From Nitrosomonas communis (lineage in GTDB: Bacteria; Pseudomonadota; Gammaproteobacteria; Burkholderiales; Nitrosomonadaceae), in assembly GCF_024102715.1 (NCBI RefSeq), contig NZ_JAGFJM010000005.1, forward strand, positions 20,279-84,278: a stretch of 64,000 nucleotides of DNA. The letters are read 5' to 3'. This document shows, one piece after another, positions 18,542-30,268 of the stretch (position 1 is the stretch's first letter; each line of letters begins with the position of its first letter). The notes under the pieces were generated by a model. That model was not told where the DNA came from. It ran no database searches and worked only from the letters and a program-made list of their open reading frames with translations. A program made the position numbers and the translations under genes.

Positions 18542-18694
18542 CGCCAACACAATTAGGTGCGCAAAAATACCCAGTGCGATCTGGTTGTAACCCAATCTAG
18601 TTAAGATTAATAAATACACACACTCGTCATTGTAGGGTGCTTAGTAAGCAGAATGGCTGGAGGCGAGTGGCGGTTTAACCCTAAAGGAAAATTT

Positions 18695-19420
18695 ATGTCT
18701 GTAAGTATGCGTCAAATGTTAGAGGCTGGTGTGCATTTTGGTCATCAGACCCGTTTCTGGAATCCCAAAATGGCTCCATACATTTTTGGGCAGCGAAATA
18801 AGATTCACATTATCAATCTTGAAAAAACATTGGTAATGTTTGAGGAAGCAATGAAATACTTACGCAGGCTTTCTGCCAATGGTGGCACTATCCTGTTTGT
18901 TGGAACAAAACGCCAATCACGTGACATCATACGCGAAGAGGCAACTCGTTGTGGTTCTCCCTATGTCAATCAGCGCTGGCTAGGAGGAATGCTGACCAAT
19001 TTCAAAACAATCAAGCAATCGATCAAGCGTCTGCAAGAGATGGAAGCAATGGTGCAGGACGGCCTTCTGGATAAGCTAGTCAAAAAAGAGGCGCTCGATT
19101 TTCAGCGCGAACTTGATAAGCTCAATAACAGTTTAGGCGGGATCAAAGAGATGAAGGGGCTGCCTGATGCCATGTTTGTCATTGACGTGGGCTATCAGAA
19201 AGGCACTATTACCGAGGCAAATAAACTGGGTATTCCGGTTGTGGGCATAGTTGATACCAATCATAGTCCTGCTGGCGTGGAATATGTTATTCCCGGTAAT
19301 GATGATTCAGGTCAAGCCATACGTCTTTATGCGCGTGCAGCAGCTGACGCTATTTTAGAGGGGCGCAATCAATCCATCCAGGAAATCATCGAAATGAGTA
19401 ATTCTGGTACTGAGAATTGA
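18695..19420 (+). CDS. rpsB: 30S ribosomal protein S2
   Basis: Structural protein of the small subunit. The start [18 protein letters not shown] at 18695 follows AAAGGAAA; 241 aa is the normal length. Typical segments: [23 protein letters not shown], and [15 protein letters not shown]. It is followed by tsf, the universal pairing. Confidence 0.98.
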   Translation: MSVSMRQMLEAGVHFGHQTRFWNPKMAPYIFGQRNKIHIINLEKTLVMFEEAMKYLRRLSANGGTILFVGTKRQSRDIIREEATRCGSPYVNQRWLGGMLTNFKTIKQSIKRLQEMEAMVQDGLLDKLVKKEALDFQRELDKLNNSLGGIKEMKGLPDAMFVIDVGYQKGTITEANKLGIPVVGIVDTNHSPAGVEYVIPGNDDSGQAIRLYARAAADAILEGRNQSIQEIIEMSNSGTEN

Positions 19421-19609
19421 TCGAATGCAGGCAGAAACGCATAAAGACAGGTAGTTTGAGCATGAGAGGCGGAATTTGCCACGTAAAAAGGGTTTATTTT
19501 CGAATTTTGTTATAACAAGAAAAATGTAAAGTAAATAGTAATCATTATTCCGCTTTCTCATTGTATCTTTAATAAATCAATAATATAGTTTTCAGTACTT
19601 GGAGCAAAT

Positions 19610-20509
19610 ATGGCGGAAATTACCGCGAGCATGGTAAAAGAGTTACGTGAATCGACAGGCCTGGGAATGATGGAGTGCAAAAAGGCCTTGGTGGAAACAA
19701 ATGGTGACATGAAGGCAGCAGAAGATCTGTTACGGATCAGAAGTGGTGCAAAAGCGAGCAAGGCTGCTGGTCGTATCGCTGCAGAAGGGGTGATCGGAGC
19801 TTTTATTTCGGCAGACAGAAAAAATGGTGCATTAGTGGAAATCAACTGCGAGACTGATTTTGTCGCTAAGAATGACGATTTTGTTAATTTTGCCAAAGGT
19901 CTGGCACAATTGGTTGCGACAAAAAATATTATCGAGCCAGATGAGTTAGCCGCATTGACGTTGCCTCATGGAGAAACTGTTGAGGCGTCTCGCCAAGCTT
20001 TGGTGATGAAGTTGGGTGAAAATATTAGTATCAGACGAAGCGTCTGCTACACGGCAAAAGGCTATCTTGCGATGTATCTGCATGGATCAAAAATTGGTGT
20101 GATGATTGATTATACCGGTGGAGATGAAACGCTTGGTAAAGATTTGGCAATGCATATTGCAGCAAGTAAACCGCTGTGTGTTTCCGGTGATCAAATATCA
20201 CCTGAGCTGCTAGCACATGAGCGTCAGATTTTTACCGCGCAAGCTGCTGAGAGCGGAAAGCCGGCCAATATCATCGAGAAAATGGTAGAGGGGCGAATAG
20301 CCAAATATCTGGCTGAAGTGACACTATTAGGTCAACCTTTTGTTAAGGATCCGGAGCAAACAGTTGAGAAATTACTTGCTACCAAATCTGCTACGGTAAA
20401 TGGTTTCACTCTTTTTGTGGTAGGAGAAGGAATAGAAAAGAGGTCTGACGATTTCGCCGCTGAAGTCATGGCCCAAGTCAGTCAGGTAAAAGAGAGTAAA
20501 GCCCAGTAG
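19610..20509 (+). CDS. tsf: Elongation factor Ts
   Basis: Nucleotide exchange factor for EF-Tu. It is 299 aa long, slightly above the common size. The N-terminal UBA-like domain shows [19 protein letters not shown], and the core shows the family signature [19 protein letters not shown] ribosome site precedes the ATG. It lies 189 bases after rpsB. Confidence 0.98.
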   Translation: MAEITASMVKELRESTGLGMMECKKALVETNGDMKAAEDLLRIRSGAKASKAAGRIAAEGVIGAFISADRKNGALVEINCETDFVAKNDDFVNFAKGLAQLVATKNIIEPDELAALTLPHGETVEASRQALVMKLGENISIRRSVCYTAKGYLAMYLHGSKIGVMIDYTGGDETLGKDLAMHIAASKPLCVSGDQISPELLAHERQIFTAQAAESGKPANIIEKMVEGRIAKYLAEVTLLGQPFVKDPEQTVEKLLATKSATVNGFTLFVVGEGIEKRSDDFAAEVMAQVSQVKESKAQ

Positions 20510-20529
20510 CAATCCGATTCTTTTTGCTT

Positions 20530-21270
20530 ATGCCATCTGCTTATAAACGTATCCTGCTGAAACTTTCAGGTGAAGCCCTGATGGGCGAAGATAAATACGG
20601 GATCAATCGTGATGTGGTGGAGCATATCGTGGTTGAAATTTCCGCAGCAATCCAGCATGGTGTTGAGGTTGCAATCGTTGTGGGAGGCGGGAATATTTTT
20701 CGCGGCATGAAATCAGCCGGTGATGGGATGGATCGGGTGACTGCTGATTATATGGGTATGTTGGCTACCATAATGAATGCTCTGGCCTTGCAGGATGCGA
20801 TGCGAAGGAAGGGTTTGATATCACGAGTGCAATCTGCACTACGAATTGATCAGGTGGTGGAACCCTATATACGCAATAAGGCAATTCGGTATTTAGAAGA
20901 GGGGAAGGTGGTGATATTTGCTGCGGGTACGGGTAATCCTTTTTTTACTACTGATACTGCTGCTGCTTTGCGGGGTATGGAGATCAATGCAGATATAGTA
21001 CTCAAAGCGACTAAGGTGGATGGTATTTATTCCAGTGATCCTAAAATAAACTCCGATGCGACGCGCTACCAGCATTTATCTTTTAATGAAGCGATTGGTA
21101 AGAATCTGCAAGTTATGGATGCTACAGCCTTGACACTTTGTCGCGATCAGGAATTGCCAATCAATGTTTTTAGTATCTTTAAATCTGGTGCGCTTATGAG
21201 GATACTATTGGGAGAGGATGAAGGAACTTCGGTGAGTAGTTGTGATTCAGATAGGACGATTAATTTATGA
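20530..21270 (+). CDS. pyrH: UMP kinase
   Basis: Converts UMP to UDP. The start [17 protein letters not shown] at 20530 gives 246 aa; a TTG two codons upstream is less likely. Visible: the N-terminal [10 protein letters not shown] phosphate loop, [10 protein letters not shown], and [16 protein letters not shown]. The stop overlaps the frr start as ATGA. The last 10 residues extend a little beyond the usual end. Confidence 0.97.
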   Translation: MPSAYKRILLKLSGEALMGEDKYGINRDVVEHIVVEISAAIQHGVEVAIVVGGGNIFRGMKSAGDGMDRVTADYMGMLATIMNALALQDAMRRKGLISRVQSALRIDQVVEPYIRNKAIRYLEEGKVVIFAAGTGNPFFTTDTAAALRGMEINADIVLKATKVDGIYSSDPKINSDATRYQHLSFNEAIGKNLQVMDATALTLCRDQELPINVFSIFKSGALMRILLGEDEGTSVSSCDSDRTINL

Positions 21271-21824
21271 TCGCTGATGTAAAAAAATCTGCTGAGCAAA
21301 AAATGCAGAAGTGCTTGGAAGCACTTAAAGCTGATTTCGGTAAGGTTCGAAGCGGACGCCCTCACACGGGCTTATTGGACCATGTTATGGTCGATTACTA
21401 TGGGACGATGACACCGCTTAATCAAGTTGCTAACATTAGCTTACCCGATGCGCGTACTATCGGTGTAGTGCCTTGGGATAAAAAAATGTTGAATGCGATT
21501 GAAAAAGCCATTCGTGATTCTGATTTAGGATTAAATCCGATGACACTGGGTGAGATGGTGCGAGTGCCTATGCCGCCACTGACTGAAGAGCGGCGCCGGG
21601 AACTCGCCAAGATCGTCAAGAATGAAGCAGAGTCCGCGCGAGTAGCAATGCGTAATGTTCGCAGAGATGCAAATGCTCAAATGAAAGAATTGCTCAAAGA
21701 CAAACAGATCTCTGAGGATGATGATCGGCGAGGTCAGGAAGAGATTCAGAAGCTTACTGACCGATATATCGCTGAAGTTGATAAATTGCTGCAGGTCAAA
21801 GAAGCCGAATTGATGGCTGTGTAA
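21267..21824 (+). CDS. frr: Ribosome recycling factor
   Basis: Splits post-termination ribosomes together with EF-G. It has 185 aa, the standard length. Conserved parts are [33 protein letters not shown] and RNVRRDAN. It is translationally coupled to pyrH through a 4-base overlap. Confidence 0.98.
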   Translation: MIADVKKSAEQKMQKCLEALKADFGKVRSGRPHTGLLDHVMVDYYGTMTPLNQVANISLPDARTIGVVPWDKKMLNAIEKAIRDSDLGLNPMTLGEMVRVPMPPLTEERRRELAKIVKNEAESARVAMRNVRRDANAQMKELLKDKQISEDDDRRGQEEIQKLTDRYIAEVDKLLQVKEAELMAV

Positions 21825-21828
21825 GAAT

Positions 21829-22626
21829 ATGCCACAGGTTCCGGGCTCAACTCGAGAAGATCCAGCAAAAAGCATCATTCCAAGACATATCGCCATTATT
21901 ATGGATGGCAATGGACGTTGGGCAAAGAAACGCTTTTTGCCGCGAATAGCTGGGCACCGGCAGGGCGTCGAGGCGGTAAGGAGTACCATTAAGGCTTGCA
22001 TGGGGCGGGGCGTAGAGTATCTCACGCTCTTTGCTTTCAGTAGCGAAAACTGGCACAGGCCAGAAGAAGAAGTGACGTTTCTAATGCAGCTTTTTATCAG
22101 AACGCTTGAGCATGAGGTAGCCAAACTGAATGAAAATGGGATTCGCTTCAAGGTGATAGGGGATTTGTCCAAATTTGATTCCAGGACTGTAGCCTTCATT
22201 CATCAGGGGGAAGAGCTGACCGCCAATAATAGCCGGTTGATATTTACTGTTGCAGCAAATTATGGTGGACGTTGGGATATCATGCAGGCTGTTCAGAAAA
22301 TGATCAGCGATTCACCAAATTCGCTGGAGGATTTTAAAGAAACGGATCTTGTCAGGCATTTTGCCATGAATTACGCGCCTGACCCGGATTTATTTATTCG
22401 GACTGGTGGGGAATGCCGTATCAGTAATTTTCTACTGTGGCAATTAGCCTACTCGGAATTATATTTTACCGATACACTTTGGCCAGACTTTGATGCACAT
22501 GCGCTTGATTTAGCGATAAAATCATATCAGCAACGAGAACGCCGGTTTGGGCGAATCAGTGAGCAGCTGCAAAATATGCCTATTAAAAAAGGAATAACCA
22601 AAATTGCTGCCAAGAAAAAACTCTAG
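21829..22626 (+). CDS. uppS: Undecaprenyl diphosphate synthase
   Basis: Cis-prenyltransferase that makes the lipid carrier for cell-wall synthesis. The catalytic start IAIIMDGNGRWAKKR (Asp about 26) and the LTLFAFSSENW segment are intact. At the IPP-binding signature the sequence reads RTGGECRISNFLLWQ, where other enzymes usually have His or Gln in place of Cys. The ATG lies four bases after the frr stop. 265 aa is normal. Confidence 0.96.
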   Translation: MPQVPGSTREDPAKSIIPRHIAIIMDGNGRWAKKRFLPRIAGHRQGVEAVRSTIKACMGRGVEYLTLFAFSSENWHRPEEEVTFLMQLFIRTLEHEVAKLNENGIRFKVIGDLSKFDSRTVAFIHQGEELTANNSRLIFTVAANYGGRWDIMQAVQKMISDSPNSLEDFKETDLVRHFAMNYAPDPDLFIRTGGECRISNFLLWQLAYSELYFTDTLWPDFDAHALDLAIKSYQQRERRFGRISEQLQNMPIKKGITKIAAKKKL

Positions 22627-22664
22627 TTGCTTTATTTTTCTATTCAGCGGGAAGTGACCCGCTT

Positions 22665-23489
22665 ATGCTTAAAACGCGAATTCTTACAGCTATTGTTCTG
22701 ATAGCTTTTTTTATATCAGCTTTGTTTTATTTACCAGCGATATTTTGGACAGCATTGCTTCTAGCGCTGACGGTTGTTGCGTCTCGAGAGTGGTGCAGAC
22801 TTGCAAGGTTTACCACTAAACAGACTATACTCTATTTAATTTCAACGACATTGCTGGGGGGGGAGCTGCTGCTAATACTAAGTGAGGCAGTTGCGAGCAA
22901 TCCAAATAGTACCAGCATGATCTGGATCTATGTGGCTTCTTGTTTATTCTGGGTGATAGCTGTGCCGGTTTTATTAAGGTTATCGCACCAGGTTCAAAGC
23001 GTAAGCTTATTAATGCTGATGGGTTGGCTGGTTTTACTGCCAACTTGCCTGGCGCTGTATCAATTACGTGCGATTGATCCTTGGTTGCTACTTGGATTTA
23101 TGGGTGTGATCTGGGTATCAGACAGCGCAGCTTATTTTGTTGGACGCTCGTTTGGTAAGCATAAACTCGCACCTGAGATCAGTCCGGGTAAAACTTGGGA
23201 GGGTGTGGCTGGGGCGTTAGGAGCTGTTTTTTGCTATGCATTGATATGGGGGCAAATGATAGAGAGCAACATATTAGCAATCGGACTCATTCTATTATCG
23301 CTAGTCTTAACCGGATTAGGAATCTTAGGCGACCTATTTGAATCGCTGATGAAACGGCAGGCTGGTGTTAAAGACAGTGGCAATATTTTGCCAGGCCATG
23401 GCGGTATACTCGATCGTATCGATGCGCTCACCTCAACATTGCCAGTGGCGGCACTGGTATTTCTCATTTTTTATACATTAGAACTATGA
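22665..23489 (+). CDS. cdsA: Phosphatidate cytidylyltransferase
   Basis: Integral membrane enzyme that makes CDP-diacylglycerol for phospholipid synthesis. There are 274 residues with about eight hydrophobic helices. The family signature near the C-terminus is seen as [20 protein letters not shown] followed by GILDRID. The stop overlaps the dxr start as ATGA. Confidence 0.96.
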   Translation: MLKTRILTAIVLIAFFISALFYLPAIFWTALLLALTVVASREWCRLARFTTKQTILYLISTTLLGGELLLILSEAVASNPNSTSMIWIYVASCLFWVIAVPVLLRLSHQVQSVSLLMLMGWLVLLPTCLALYQLRAIDPWLLLGFMGVIWVSDSAAYFVGRSFGKHKLAPEISPGKTWEGVAGALGAVFCYALIWGQMIESNILAIGLILLSLVLTGLGILGDLFESLMKRQAGVKDSGNILPGHGGILDRIDALTSTLPVAALVFLIFYTLEL

Positions 23490-24673
23490 CAGCAACTCGT
23501 CACCTGACCATACTTGGATCAACGGGCAGCATTGGTGAAAATACATTGGATGTGGTGGCGCGCCATTCCAACCGATTCCACGTTGTTGCGCTTACTGCAA
23601 ATGAAAATGTAGATAAGATTTTTGCGCAATGTCAACGGTTTTGCCCCCAGTATGCAGTCATGCTGCATGCAGCCAGCGCTGAACGTTTGGATAAAAAAAT
23701 AAGAACAGCGGGAATTGATACGCAGGTGTTGGCAGGAGTCGAATCATTGGAAAGGGTGGCATCCTTACCTGAAGTAGATACTGTCATGGCGGCCATTGTT
23801 GGTGCAGCTGGTATCCGTCCGACGATCGCTGCAGCGCGTGCTGGCAAGAAGGTTTTATTGGCAAATAAAGAAACGCTGGTGATGGCAGGCCGTATTTTTA
23901 TGGATATAGTAAAACAGTCTTGCGCCACTCTGTTGCCCATTGATAGTGAGCATAATGCTATCTATCAATCATTGCCAAGGTATTTTAATGGCGACCTCGC
24001 TTCGGTAGGTGTTCGCCGTATCTTGTTAACAGCCTCAGGAGGCCCGTTTCGACGGACAACGTTATCCGAGTTAGAATATGTCACACCGGAGCAAGCATGT
24101 GCGCATCCTAACTGGGTCATGGGGAGAAAGATTTCAGTAGACTCCGCCACGATGATGAATAAAGGTCTGGAGGTCATTGAGGCACACTGGCTATTCGATG
24201 CTGCACCAGACAAAATACAGGTTGTTATTCATCCGCAAAGTGTCATTCATTCCATGGTTGAGTACATTGACGGTTCAGTTCTGGCCCAACTGGGCAATCC
24301 TGATATGCGTACCCCTATTGCACATGCACTGAGTTATCCTGAGCGGATAGAAAGCGGAGTGAAATCATTGAATATATTCGAAATTGCGCAGTTGAATTTT
24401 GAAGCACCGGATTTTGCGCGCTTTCCGTGTTTGAAGCTTGCTTATGATGCATTATCTGCTGGAGGTAATATGCCTGCGGTACTTAACGCTGCCAATGAAA
24501 TCGCGGTCGAATCTTTCCTTGCGGGCCAGATGGCATTTACCACGATTCCATTCATGATCGAACAGACTATGCAAACGATCAGCCGACAAGAGATCGCTAC
24601 CTTGGATGATGTGCTTGCAGCTGATTCCATGGCGCGTGAAGTCGCCCGCGAATGGTTGACGTGCCAAGTCTAA
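23486..24673 (+). CDS. dxr: 1-deoxy-D-xylulose 5-phosphate reductoisomerase
   Basis: Second enzyme of the MEP isoprenoid pathway. It has 395 aa, with the NADPH site [15 protein letters not shown] at the N-terminus, [12 protein letters not shown] in the middle, and the metal/substrate site [14 protein letters not shown]. It feeds the isoprenoid precursors used by the neighbouring uppS. All catalytic segments are intact. Confidence 0.97.
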   Translation: MTATRHLTILGSTGSIGENTLDVVARHSNRFHVVALTANENVDKIFAQCQRFCPQYAVMLHAASAERLDKKIRTAGIDTQVLAGVESLERVASLPEVDTVMAAIVGAAGIRPTIAAARAGKKVLLANKETLVMAGRIFMDIVKQSCATLLPIDSEHNAIYQSLPRYFNGDLASVGVRRILLTASGGPFRRTTLSELEYVTPEQACAHPNWVMGRKISVDSATMMNKGLEVIEAHWLFDAAPDKIQVVIHPQSVIHSMVEYIDGSVLAQLGNPDMRTPIAHALSYPERIESGVKSLNIFEIAQLNFEAPDFARFPCLKLAYDALSAGGNMPAVLNAANEIAVESFLAGQMAFTTIPFMIEQTMQTISRQEIATLDDVLAADSMAREVAREWLTCQV

Positions 24674-24781
24674 AATAACGGAGTTTTCTTGGCAGAAAAT
24701 GAAAACTATGGATGATAGGCAAGGTACACGCATTCTTGTTTGAGTGCTTAAAAATTTATTATTGCCATATATTTGATTGAG

Positions 24782-26149
24782 ATGTCACTACTTTTTTCAA
24801 TTCTCGCTTTTGTGGTTGCGTTAGGTGTATTAATTACCTTTCATGAGTTTGGCCATTATCTGGTTGCGCGCTGGAGCGGTGTAAAGGTTTTACGTTTCTC
24901 GATCGGCTTTGGTCAACCACTGTTTAAAAAGTGCTTGGGTAAAGATCAAACCGAATGGGTGATTGCAGCTCTTCCTCTCGGCGGCTATGTCAAGATGCTG
25001 GATGAGCGCGAGGGAGAGGTTTTGCCGCAGGAATTAGGGCGTGCGTTTAATCGTCAGTCTGTTGCAAAGCGTTTTGCAATTGTTGCCGCAGGACCGATTG
25101 CTAATTTCCTGTTAGCAATTCTACTTTATTGGCTACTTTTTATGTCGGGCATCAGCGGCATCAAACCAGTGCTGGGTCCAGTAAAACCATTGACACCTGC
25201 TGCCCTTGCTGCTTTTGAGCAAGGAGAAACCATTGTAAAGATTGAAAATGAATCTATTCCGACATGGCAGGATGCGCGCTGGAGGTTGTTAAGCCATGCA
25301 GTCGACCGTAATCCTGAGGTAATGGTCGAAACAGTGAATGCTCATGGAGAAATTTCCTGGCGGAAATTGAACTTAAGTGATATAGCTGCTGATGATTTGG
25401 ATGTAAATTTTCTAGAAAAAATTGGCTTGGTAAGCTATCAACCTGTCATGGCGCCTATCATAGGCAAGGTAATCACAGGAGGAGCGGGTGATCGTGCAGG
25501 GTTACTTGCCGGAGATGATATTCTGGCAGTAAACAACAAAGACATTCCGAGCTGGGAGGTGCTTGTTAAAGAGATTCGTGCCCAGCCAGAACAATTATTG
25601 GAACTGGAAATCTTGCGTGATAATAAGACAATGACTATTGCGATCACGCCGGATAAGGCGATTGAGGGTAAGACCGAGATCGGAAAAATTGGAATTGCAC
25701 CTAAGATCGATCACGAAACGATGGATAAGCTGCTGGTTAAAGTGAGTTATCCCGCTGGCACGGCGCTGCTGAAAGCATTCGATAAAACCTGGGAAATGAC
25801 CTTTTTTACACTACGAATGCTGGGAAAGATGGTGATAGGCGAAGTTTCGTGGAAAAATGTGAGCGGTCCGATCACTATCGCGGACTATGCCGGACAATCA
25901 GCACAAATAGGAATAATGGCTTATCTGGGTTTTCTTGCGCTGATTAGTGTGAGTCTCGGCGTATTGAATCTATTACCTATTCCTGTATTGGATGGGGGGC
26001 ACTTAATGTATTATGTGATCGAAATTATCAGAGGTGCCCCATTGTCGGAAAAAGCCATAGTTATTGGTCAGCAGATTGGTATGGCGATGTTGTTCACCCT
26101 CATGGTTTTTGCTATCTACAATGATATTTATCGGCTTATTTTTGGTTAA
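24782..26149 (+). CDS. rseP: Site-2 protease RseP
   Basis: Inner-membrane zinc protease that cleaves anti-sigma factors in the envelope stress response. The ATG at 24782 gives 455 aa; a TTG three codons earlier is possible. The HEFGH metal motif is near residue 22 and the second motif, [11 protein letters not shown], is near 400. A PDZ domain is evident near 220-290 ([17 protein letters not shown]), with a degenerate one before it. bamA follows two bases later, linking the protease to outer-membrane assembly. Confidence 0.96.
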   Translation: MSLLFSILAFVVALGVLITFHEFGHYLVARWSGVKVLRFSIGFGQPLFKKCLGKDQTEWVIAALPLGGYVKMLDEREGEVLPQELGRAFNRQSVAKRFAIVAAGPIANFLLAILLYWLLFMSGISGIKPVLGPVKPLTPAALAAFEQGETIVKIENESIPTWQDARWRLLSHAVDRNPEVMVETVNAHGEISWRKLNLSDIAADDLDVNFLEKIGLVSYQPVMAPIIGKVITGGAGDRAGLLAGDDILAVNNKDIPSWEVLVKEIRAQPEQLLELEILRDNKTMTIAITPDKAIEGKTEIGKIGIAPKIDHETMDKLLVKVSYPAGTALLKAFDKTWEMTFFTLRMLGKMVIGEVSWKNVSGPITIADYAGQSAQIGIMAYLGFLALISVSLGVLNLLPIPVLDGGHLMYYVIEIIRGAPLSEKAIVIGQQIGMAMLFTLMVFAIYNDIYRLIFG

Positions 26150-26151
26150 GC

Positions 26152-28467
26152 ATGAAACTCAAGTGTCTGGTCGTACTCTATTGTTTGCTTTATGCGTTTA
26201 CTTGTGAAGCAGTTGAACCATTCGTTGTAAGGGATATTCGTGTTGAGGGAATACAACGTACTGAAGCAGGAACAGTCTTTAGTTATCTACCGATAAAAGT
26301 CGGCGATGTTTTGGATGAGGCCAAGGCAGCTGCAGCGATCAAAACACTTTATGCAACTGGCTTTTTCCAGGATGTAAAACTAAAAACCCAGGATGGATTA
26401 TTGATTGTACAAATACAGGAACGTCCTGCTATTGCCCAGATTACCATCAACGGCGCCAAAGAATTTGAAAAAGACAAGTTAAAAGAAGGTTTAAAACAGG
26501 CAGGTTTGGCTGAATCCCGTATCTTTAGCCGTTCCTTGCTGGACAAGGCCGAACAAGAGCTAAAAAGGCAATATATCAGCCGCGGTAAATACGCCGTCAA
26601 AATTACTACAACAACAACGCCATTGGAGCGTAATCGGGTAGGGATTAGCTTCGATATAGAAGAAGGTAAAACGACTAGAATCCGTCAGATAAATATCGTT
26701 GGTAATGAAGCTTTCAGTGATGGTGATCTGATTGGCTTGTTTGTGCTGAGAACACCAGGGCTTCTAACTTGGTTCACCAAGGATGATCAATATTCGAAAC
26801 AAAAATTATCTGCCGATCTGGAAACATTGCGTTCCTACTATCTCGACCGTGGTTATCTGGAGTTTAATATCGATTCTACCCAGGTATCCATCACGCCGGA
26901 TATGAAGGATATCTACATTACCATCAATGTTACGGAAGGGCCGCAATATACGGTTTCTGATATCAAACTTGCCGGCAATTTCCTGGTGCCGGAAGAAGAA
27001 TTACGCAAACTGATCAAACTCGAGCCAGGTGGTATCTTCAATCGGGAAAAATTGACTGAATCTGTCAAACTCATTACTGACCGGTTAGGTGATGAGGGCT
27101 ACGCATTTGCTAATGTCAACGCTTCACCCGAACTGGATAAGGAGAGCAGGAAAACCGCGTTTACTTTTTATATTGATCCAGGCCGCCGGGTCTATGTCAG
27201 GCGGATCAACATTAGCGGCAATGACCGTACCCGCGATGAAGTCATTCGTCGGGAGTTTCGTCAGATGGAGGGGGCCTGGCATTCAACCAGTCAAATCAAC
27301 CGTTCCAAGCAACGCGTTGATCGGTTAGATTTTTTCACCAACGTTAATGTGGAAACACCACCGGTAGCAGATGCACCTGATCAAGTGGATATTAATATTC
27401 ATGTGACCGAGAAGCCAACAGGCGCGATCATGTTTGGAGCAGGGTACTCCGATTTGGAAGGGATTATTTTAAATGGTTCTGTTTCCCAGAATAATATTTT
27501 TGGTACAGGAAATTTTCTTAGCTTGCAGGTCAACACAGGCAGTGTCAACAAGATATTTTCAGCATCTTTTACCAATCCTTACTATACGATCAATGGCATC
27601 AGCTTGGGACTCGATGTTTTTAGACGGGACATCAATACTAGATCATTGCCCAGTGTAGGTGTTTTTAATACGGATACGGCTGGTGCGACGTTACGTTTCG
27701 GAATCCCGATAGCAGAGAATGATATCGTGTCGCTGGGTTTGGGTGCGGAGCATACAAAGATTGATCTGAGAAACGATAGCCCTCAGCGGTTTAAAGATTT
27801 CGTGGAGGAATTTGGAAGCTCGACCAATAACCTTCCGATTACCCTTAGCTGGGCGCGTGACAACCGTGATAGTGCGATCTGGACAACCTCGGGGACGACA
27901 AATCGCATATTCGGAGAATTTAGTATGCCCTTTGCTGAGTTGGAATACTACAAGGCGAGTTATGAGCATAAATGGTTTGTGCCGATTTCAAGCATATTCA
28001 CTTTGATGCTGAATGGACAAGTAGGTGTTGGCGATGGTTATTCAGGTGAATCGTTGCCGTTCTTTAAAAACTTCTTTGCAGGTGGCTTTAATTCGGTGCG
28101 TGGTTACAATATTAACTCACTAGGTCCGCGTGATCCGGTGCTGGATGCGAATGGCAATCCGATACCTGGTAGGCGTGGAACGGTGGTAGGGGCTAGTAAG
28201 CGCGTTGTCGGCAGTGCAGAAATTTTGTTTCCAGCTCCTTTTATGAAAGATGAAAAGACCGTACGACTAGCAGCTTTTATTGATGGCGGGAACGTTTTTA
28301 ATGATTGGTCGGATCTGGATCTGAACTTCCTGCGTTTTTCTACGGGACTGGCTGTTACCTGGATTTCGCCAATGGGGCCATTGAGATTTAGTGTGGCGCA
28401 GCCATTAAATGACCAAAAAGGTGATGATATTCAAAGATTCCAATTCCAGCTCGGACAAACATTCTAA
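26152..28467 (+). CDS. bamA: Outer membrane protein assembly factor BamA
   Basis: Central beta-barrel of the BAM complex that inserts outer-membrane proteins. It has 771 aa with a signal peptide ending near residue 20 (TCEA), five POTRA domains (first [18 protein letters not shown]), and a C-terminal barrel of about 380 residues. The loop-6 motif [13 protein letters not shown] and the C-terminal Phe are present. It lies between rseP and skp in the usual order. Confidence 0.97.
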   Translation: MKLKCLVVLYCLLYAFTCEAVEPFVVRDIRVEGIQRTEAGTVFSYLPIKVGDVLDEAKAAAAIKTLYATGFFQDVKLKTQDGLLIVQIQERPAIAQITINGAKEFEKDKLKEGLKQAGLAESRIFSRSLLDKAEQELKRQYISRGKYAVKITTTTTPLERNRVGISFDIEEGKTTRIRQINIVGNEAFSDGDLIGLFVLRTPGLLTWFTKDDQYSKQKLSADLETLRSYYLDRGYLEFNIDSTQVSITPDMKDIYITINVTEGPQYTVSDIKLAGNFLVPEEELRKLIKLEPGGIFNREKLTESVKLITDRLGDEGYAFANVNASPELDKESRKTAFTFYIDPGRRVYVRRINISGNDRTRDEVIRREFRQMEGAWHSTSQINRSKQRVDRLDFFTNVNVETPPVADAPDQVDINIHVTEKPTGAIMFGAGYSDLEGIILNGSVSQNNIFGTGNFLSLQVNTGSVNKIFSASFTNPYYTINGISLGLDVFRRDINTRSLPSVGVFNTDTAGATLRFGIPIAENDIVSLGLGAEHTKIDLRNDSPQRFKDFVEEFGSSTNNLPITLSWARDNRDSAIWTTSGTTNRIFGEFSMPFAELEYYKASYEHKWFVPISSIFTLMLNGQVGVGDGYSGESLPFFKNFFAGGFNSVRGYNINSLGPRDPVLDANGNPIPGRRGTVVGASKRVVGSAEILFPAPFMKDEKTVRLAAFIDGGNVFNDWSDLDLNFLRFSTGLAVTWISPMGPLRFSVAQPLNDQKGDDIQRFQFQLGQTF

Positions 28468-28495
28468 AGCCAGACTAGTTCAGCAGGAGAAGCAA

Positions 28496-29026
28496 TTGGA
28501 CCGCAAACTGTTATGGAGGCAGTGGTTGGTCAGTTTGTTCGCGCTGTTTTTACTGATCGGCGGGAGCTCAAATATCTGGGCGAGAGAGATCAAGATCGGA
28601 GTGGTGAATACTGAGAAAATCCTGCGAGTATCTGCGCCGGCTATCATGGCACAAAAAAAAATAGAAAAAGAATTTCAGGCTTATGATGAGCGTATTAAAA
28701 AAATGGCCGCCCAAATTAAAGAATTACAGGAACAATTAGAGAAGAATGATAAGGGCATCACAATAGAAGAGAGGCGAACGAAGGAGCGTGAGCTGGCGAA
28801 CATCAGCCGCCAATATCAACGTGCGCAGCAACAGATGCGGGAAGATTTGAGCGTGCGTCAAAATGAAGAATATAGTCTAATTCTGGAGCGCGTCAATAAA
28901 ACTATCAAGAATATAGCGGAAAACGAGAACTATGATCTGATCCTGCAATTACAGGATTCAGTCTATCGCAGCCAGCGTATAGATATCACGAATCAGGTTA
29001 TCAGGGCGCTTGCAGAACAGGAGTAG
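28496..29026 (+). CDS. skp: Periplasmic chaperone Skp/OmpH
   Basis: Holdase that carries unfolded outer-membrane proteins to BamA. I place the start at the TTG at 28496, which has an AGGAGA site eight bases upstream and gives a normal signal peptide (WLVSLFALFLLIGG, cut near NIWA) and 176 aa. An ATG at 28409 would overlap bamA by 59 bases and add 29 hydrophilic residues. The mature part begins KIGVVNTEKILRVSAPA and is a long charged coiled coil, as in Skp. fabZ follows directly; the normally intervening lpxD is missing. Confidence 0.92.
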   Translation: MDRKLLWRQWLVSLFALFLLIGGSSNIWAREIKIGVVNTEKILRVSAPAIMAQKKIEKEFQAYDERIKKMAAQIKELQEQLEKNDKGITIEERRTKERELANISRQYQRAQQQMREDLSVRQNEEYSLILERVNKTIKNIAENENYDLILQLQDSVYRSQRIDITNQVIRALAEQE

Positions 29027-29143
29027 GCGGCTATAAATAGCCTATAGCATATATTCCTGTTATCCAATACTCATGCAAGCCAGTATTAAGCTGGTTATTA
29101 TAAAAATAACTAATCCACTATCCAGGCTAACAGGGAGATAAGA

Positions 29144-29587
29144 ATGAATGCCATGGACATTTATGAAATTTTAAAGTACCTGCCTCATCGCTATCCTTTC
29201 ATTTTGGTTGATCGAGTTGTATCGTATGAGCCGGGCGAACGGATCATCGCAGTTAAAAATGTGTCTATCAACGAGCCCTATTTTGTTGGCCATTTTCCAC
29301 ATTACCCCGTCATGCCGGGTGTTTTGATCGTCGAAGCCTTGGCACAGGCAGCAGCCTTACTCACACTGAAAACAGAGAATGCTGCGAAAAATGATGCGCA
29401 AGTTTATTATTTTGTGGGAATTGATGGTGTGCGTTTTAAGAAACCTGTGATGGCAGGTGATCAACTGGTGTTGAAGGTTGAAATTACCAGACAAATAAAA
29501 GGGGTCTGGAAATATACAGCGCGTGCGGAAGTGGATGACCAGCTGGTGACTGAAGCGCAATTAATGTGTACAGCAAGAGATATATAG
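29144..29587 (+). CDS. fabZ: 3-hydroxyacyl-ACP dehydratase FabZ
   Basis: Dehydratase of fatty-acid elongation. A hot-dog fold protein of 147 aa, with [13 protein letters not shown] near the start and the catalytic [20 protein letters not shown] (His about 49, Glu about 63). A GGGAG site precedes the ATG. It is separated from skp by 117 bases and from rnhB by 67 bases. In E. coli and most relatives lpxD lies before fabZ, and lpxA and lpxB after it. Confidence 0.97.
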   Translation: MNAMDIYEILKYLPHRYPFILVDRVVSYEPGERIIAVKNVSINEPYFVGHFPHYPVMPGVLIVEALAQAAALLTLKTENAAKNDAQVYYFVGIDGVRFKKPVMAGDQLVLKVEITRQIKGVWKYTARAEVDDQLVTEAQLMCTARDI

Positions 29588-29654
29588 CACCGCGGGCTAT
29601 ACTGTAGTTTTTTCATATTCATGTTTTTCTGTAGACAACCTGTAAATAAGCGGC

Positions 29655-30242
29655 ATGCATAATACTGAGTGGATTGGCGGTGTAGACGAAGCTGGCAGAG
29701 GGCCGCTTGCTGGTCCAGTCTATGCGGCATGCGTCATCCTCGGCCCGGACCACAATATCGAAGGATTGGCAGATTCCAAAAAACTGAGTGAGCAAAAACG
29801 CACTTATCTTGCCAGTCTCATCAAGCGGCAGGCGAAAGCATGGGGGATCGCTTCTGCTTCTGTTGCCGAAATAGATCATTTGAATATTCTGCAAGCCAGC
29901 TTGCTCGCCATGAAAAGGGCTGTGGAAAAATTACCGCTGGTTCCTGCTATCGTTCTGATCGATGGCAAGCAAGCGCCGCGGCTGAACTGCCTCGTACGGA
30001 CGATTGTGAGGGGTGACAGCCTGATTCCTGAAATATCGGCAGCTTCGATACTGGCCAAGACAGCTCGCGATGCTGAGATGCTGCAATTACATAAGCATTT
30101 TCCTGTTTATGGATTAAAACAGCATAAGGGTTATCCTACCAAGGCACATCTGGCGGCATTGCAGCAGCATGGCATATCTGCAATTCATCGGCGCAGCTTT
30201 GCTCCTGTGCGCGCTTTAATAAAAGAGCATACCCATTCCTGA
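29655..30242 (+). CDS. rnhB: Ribonuclease HII
   Basis: Removes ribonucleotides from DNA and RNA from hybrids. It has 195 aa; the metal site begins [17 protein letters not shown] (Asp 10, Glu 11) and the further aspartate lies in LIDGKQAP. The conserved [15 protein letters not shown] near the C-terminus is intact. The ATG lacks a clear ribosome site. It closes the rpsB-to-rnhB block. Confidence 0.96.
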   Translation: MHNTEWIGGVDEAGRGPLAGPVYAACVILGPDHNIEGLADSKKLSEQKRTYLASLIKRQAKAWGIASASVAEIDHLNILQASLLAMKRAVEKLPLVPAIVLIDGKQAPRLNCLVRTIVRGDSLIPEISAASILAKTARDAEMLQLHKHFPVYGLKQHKGYPTKAHLAALQQHGISAIHRRSFAPVRALIKEHTHS

Positions 30243-30268
30243 TTACTTTTTGCTAGAGAGGGATACCC

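Noticed and set aside
28409-28495. Upstream ATG start for skp inside bamA
   Set aside because: It adds hydrophilic residues before the signal peptide; the TTG at 28496 has a good ribosome site and normal length.
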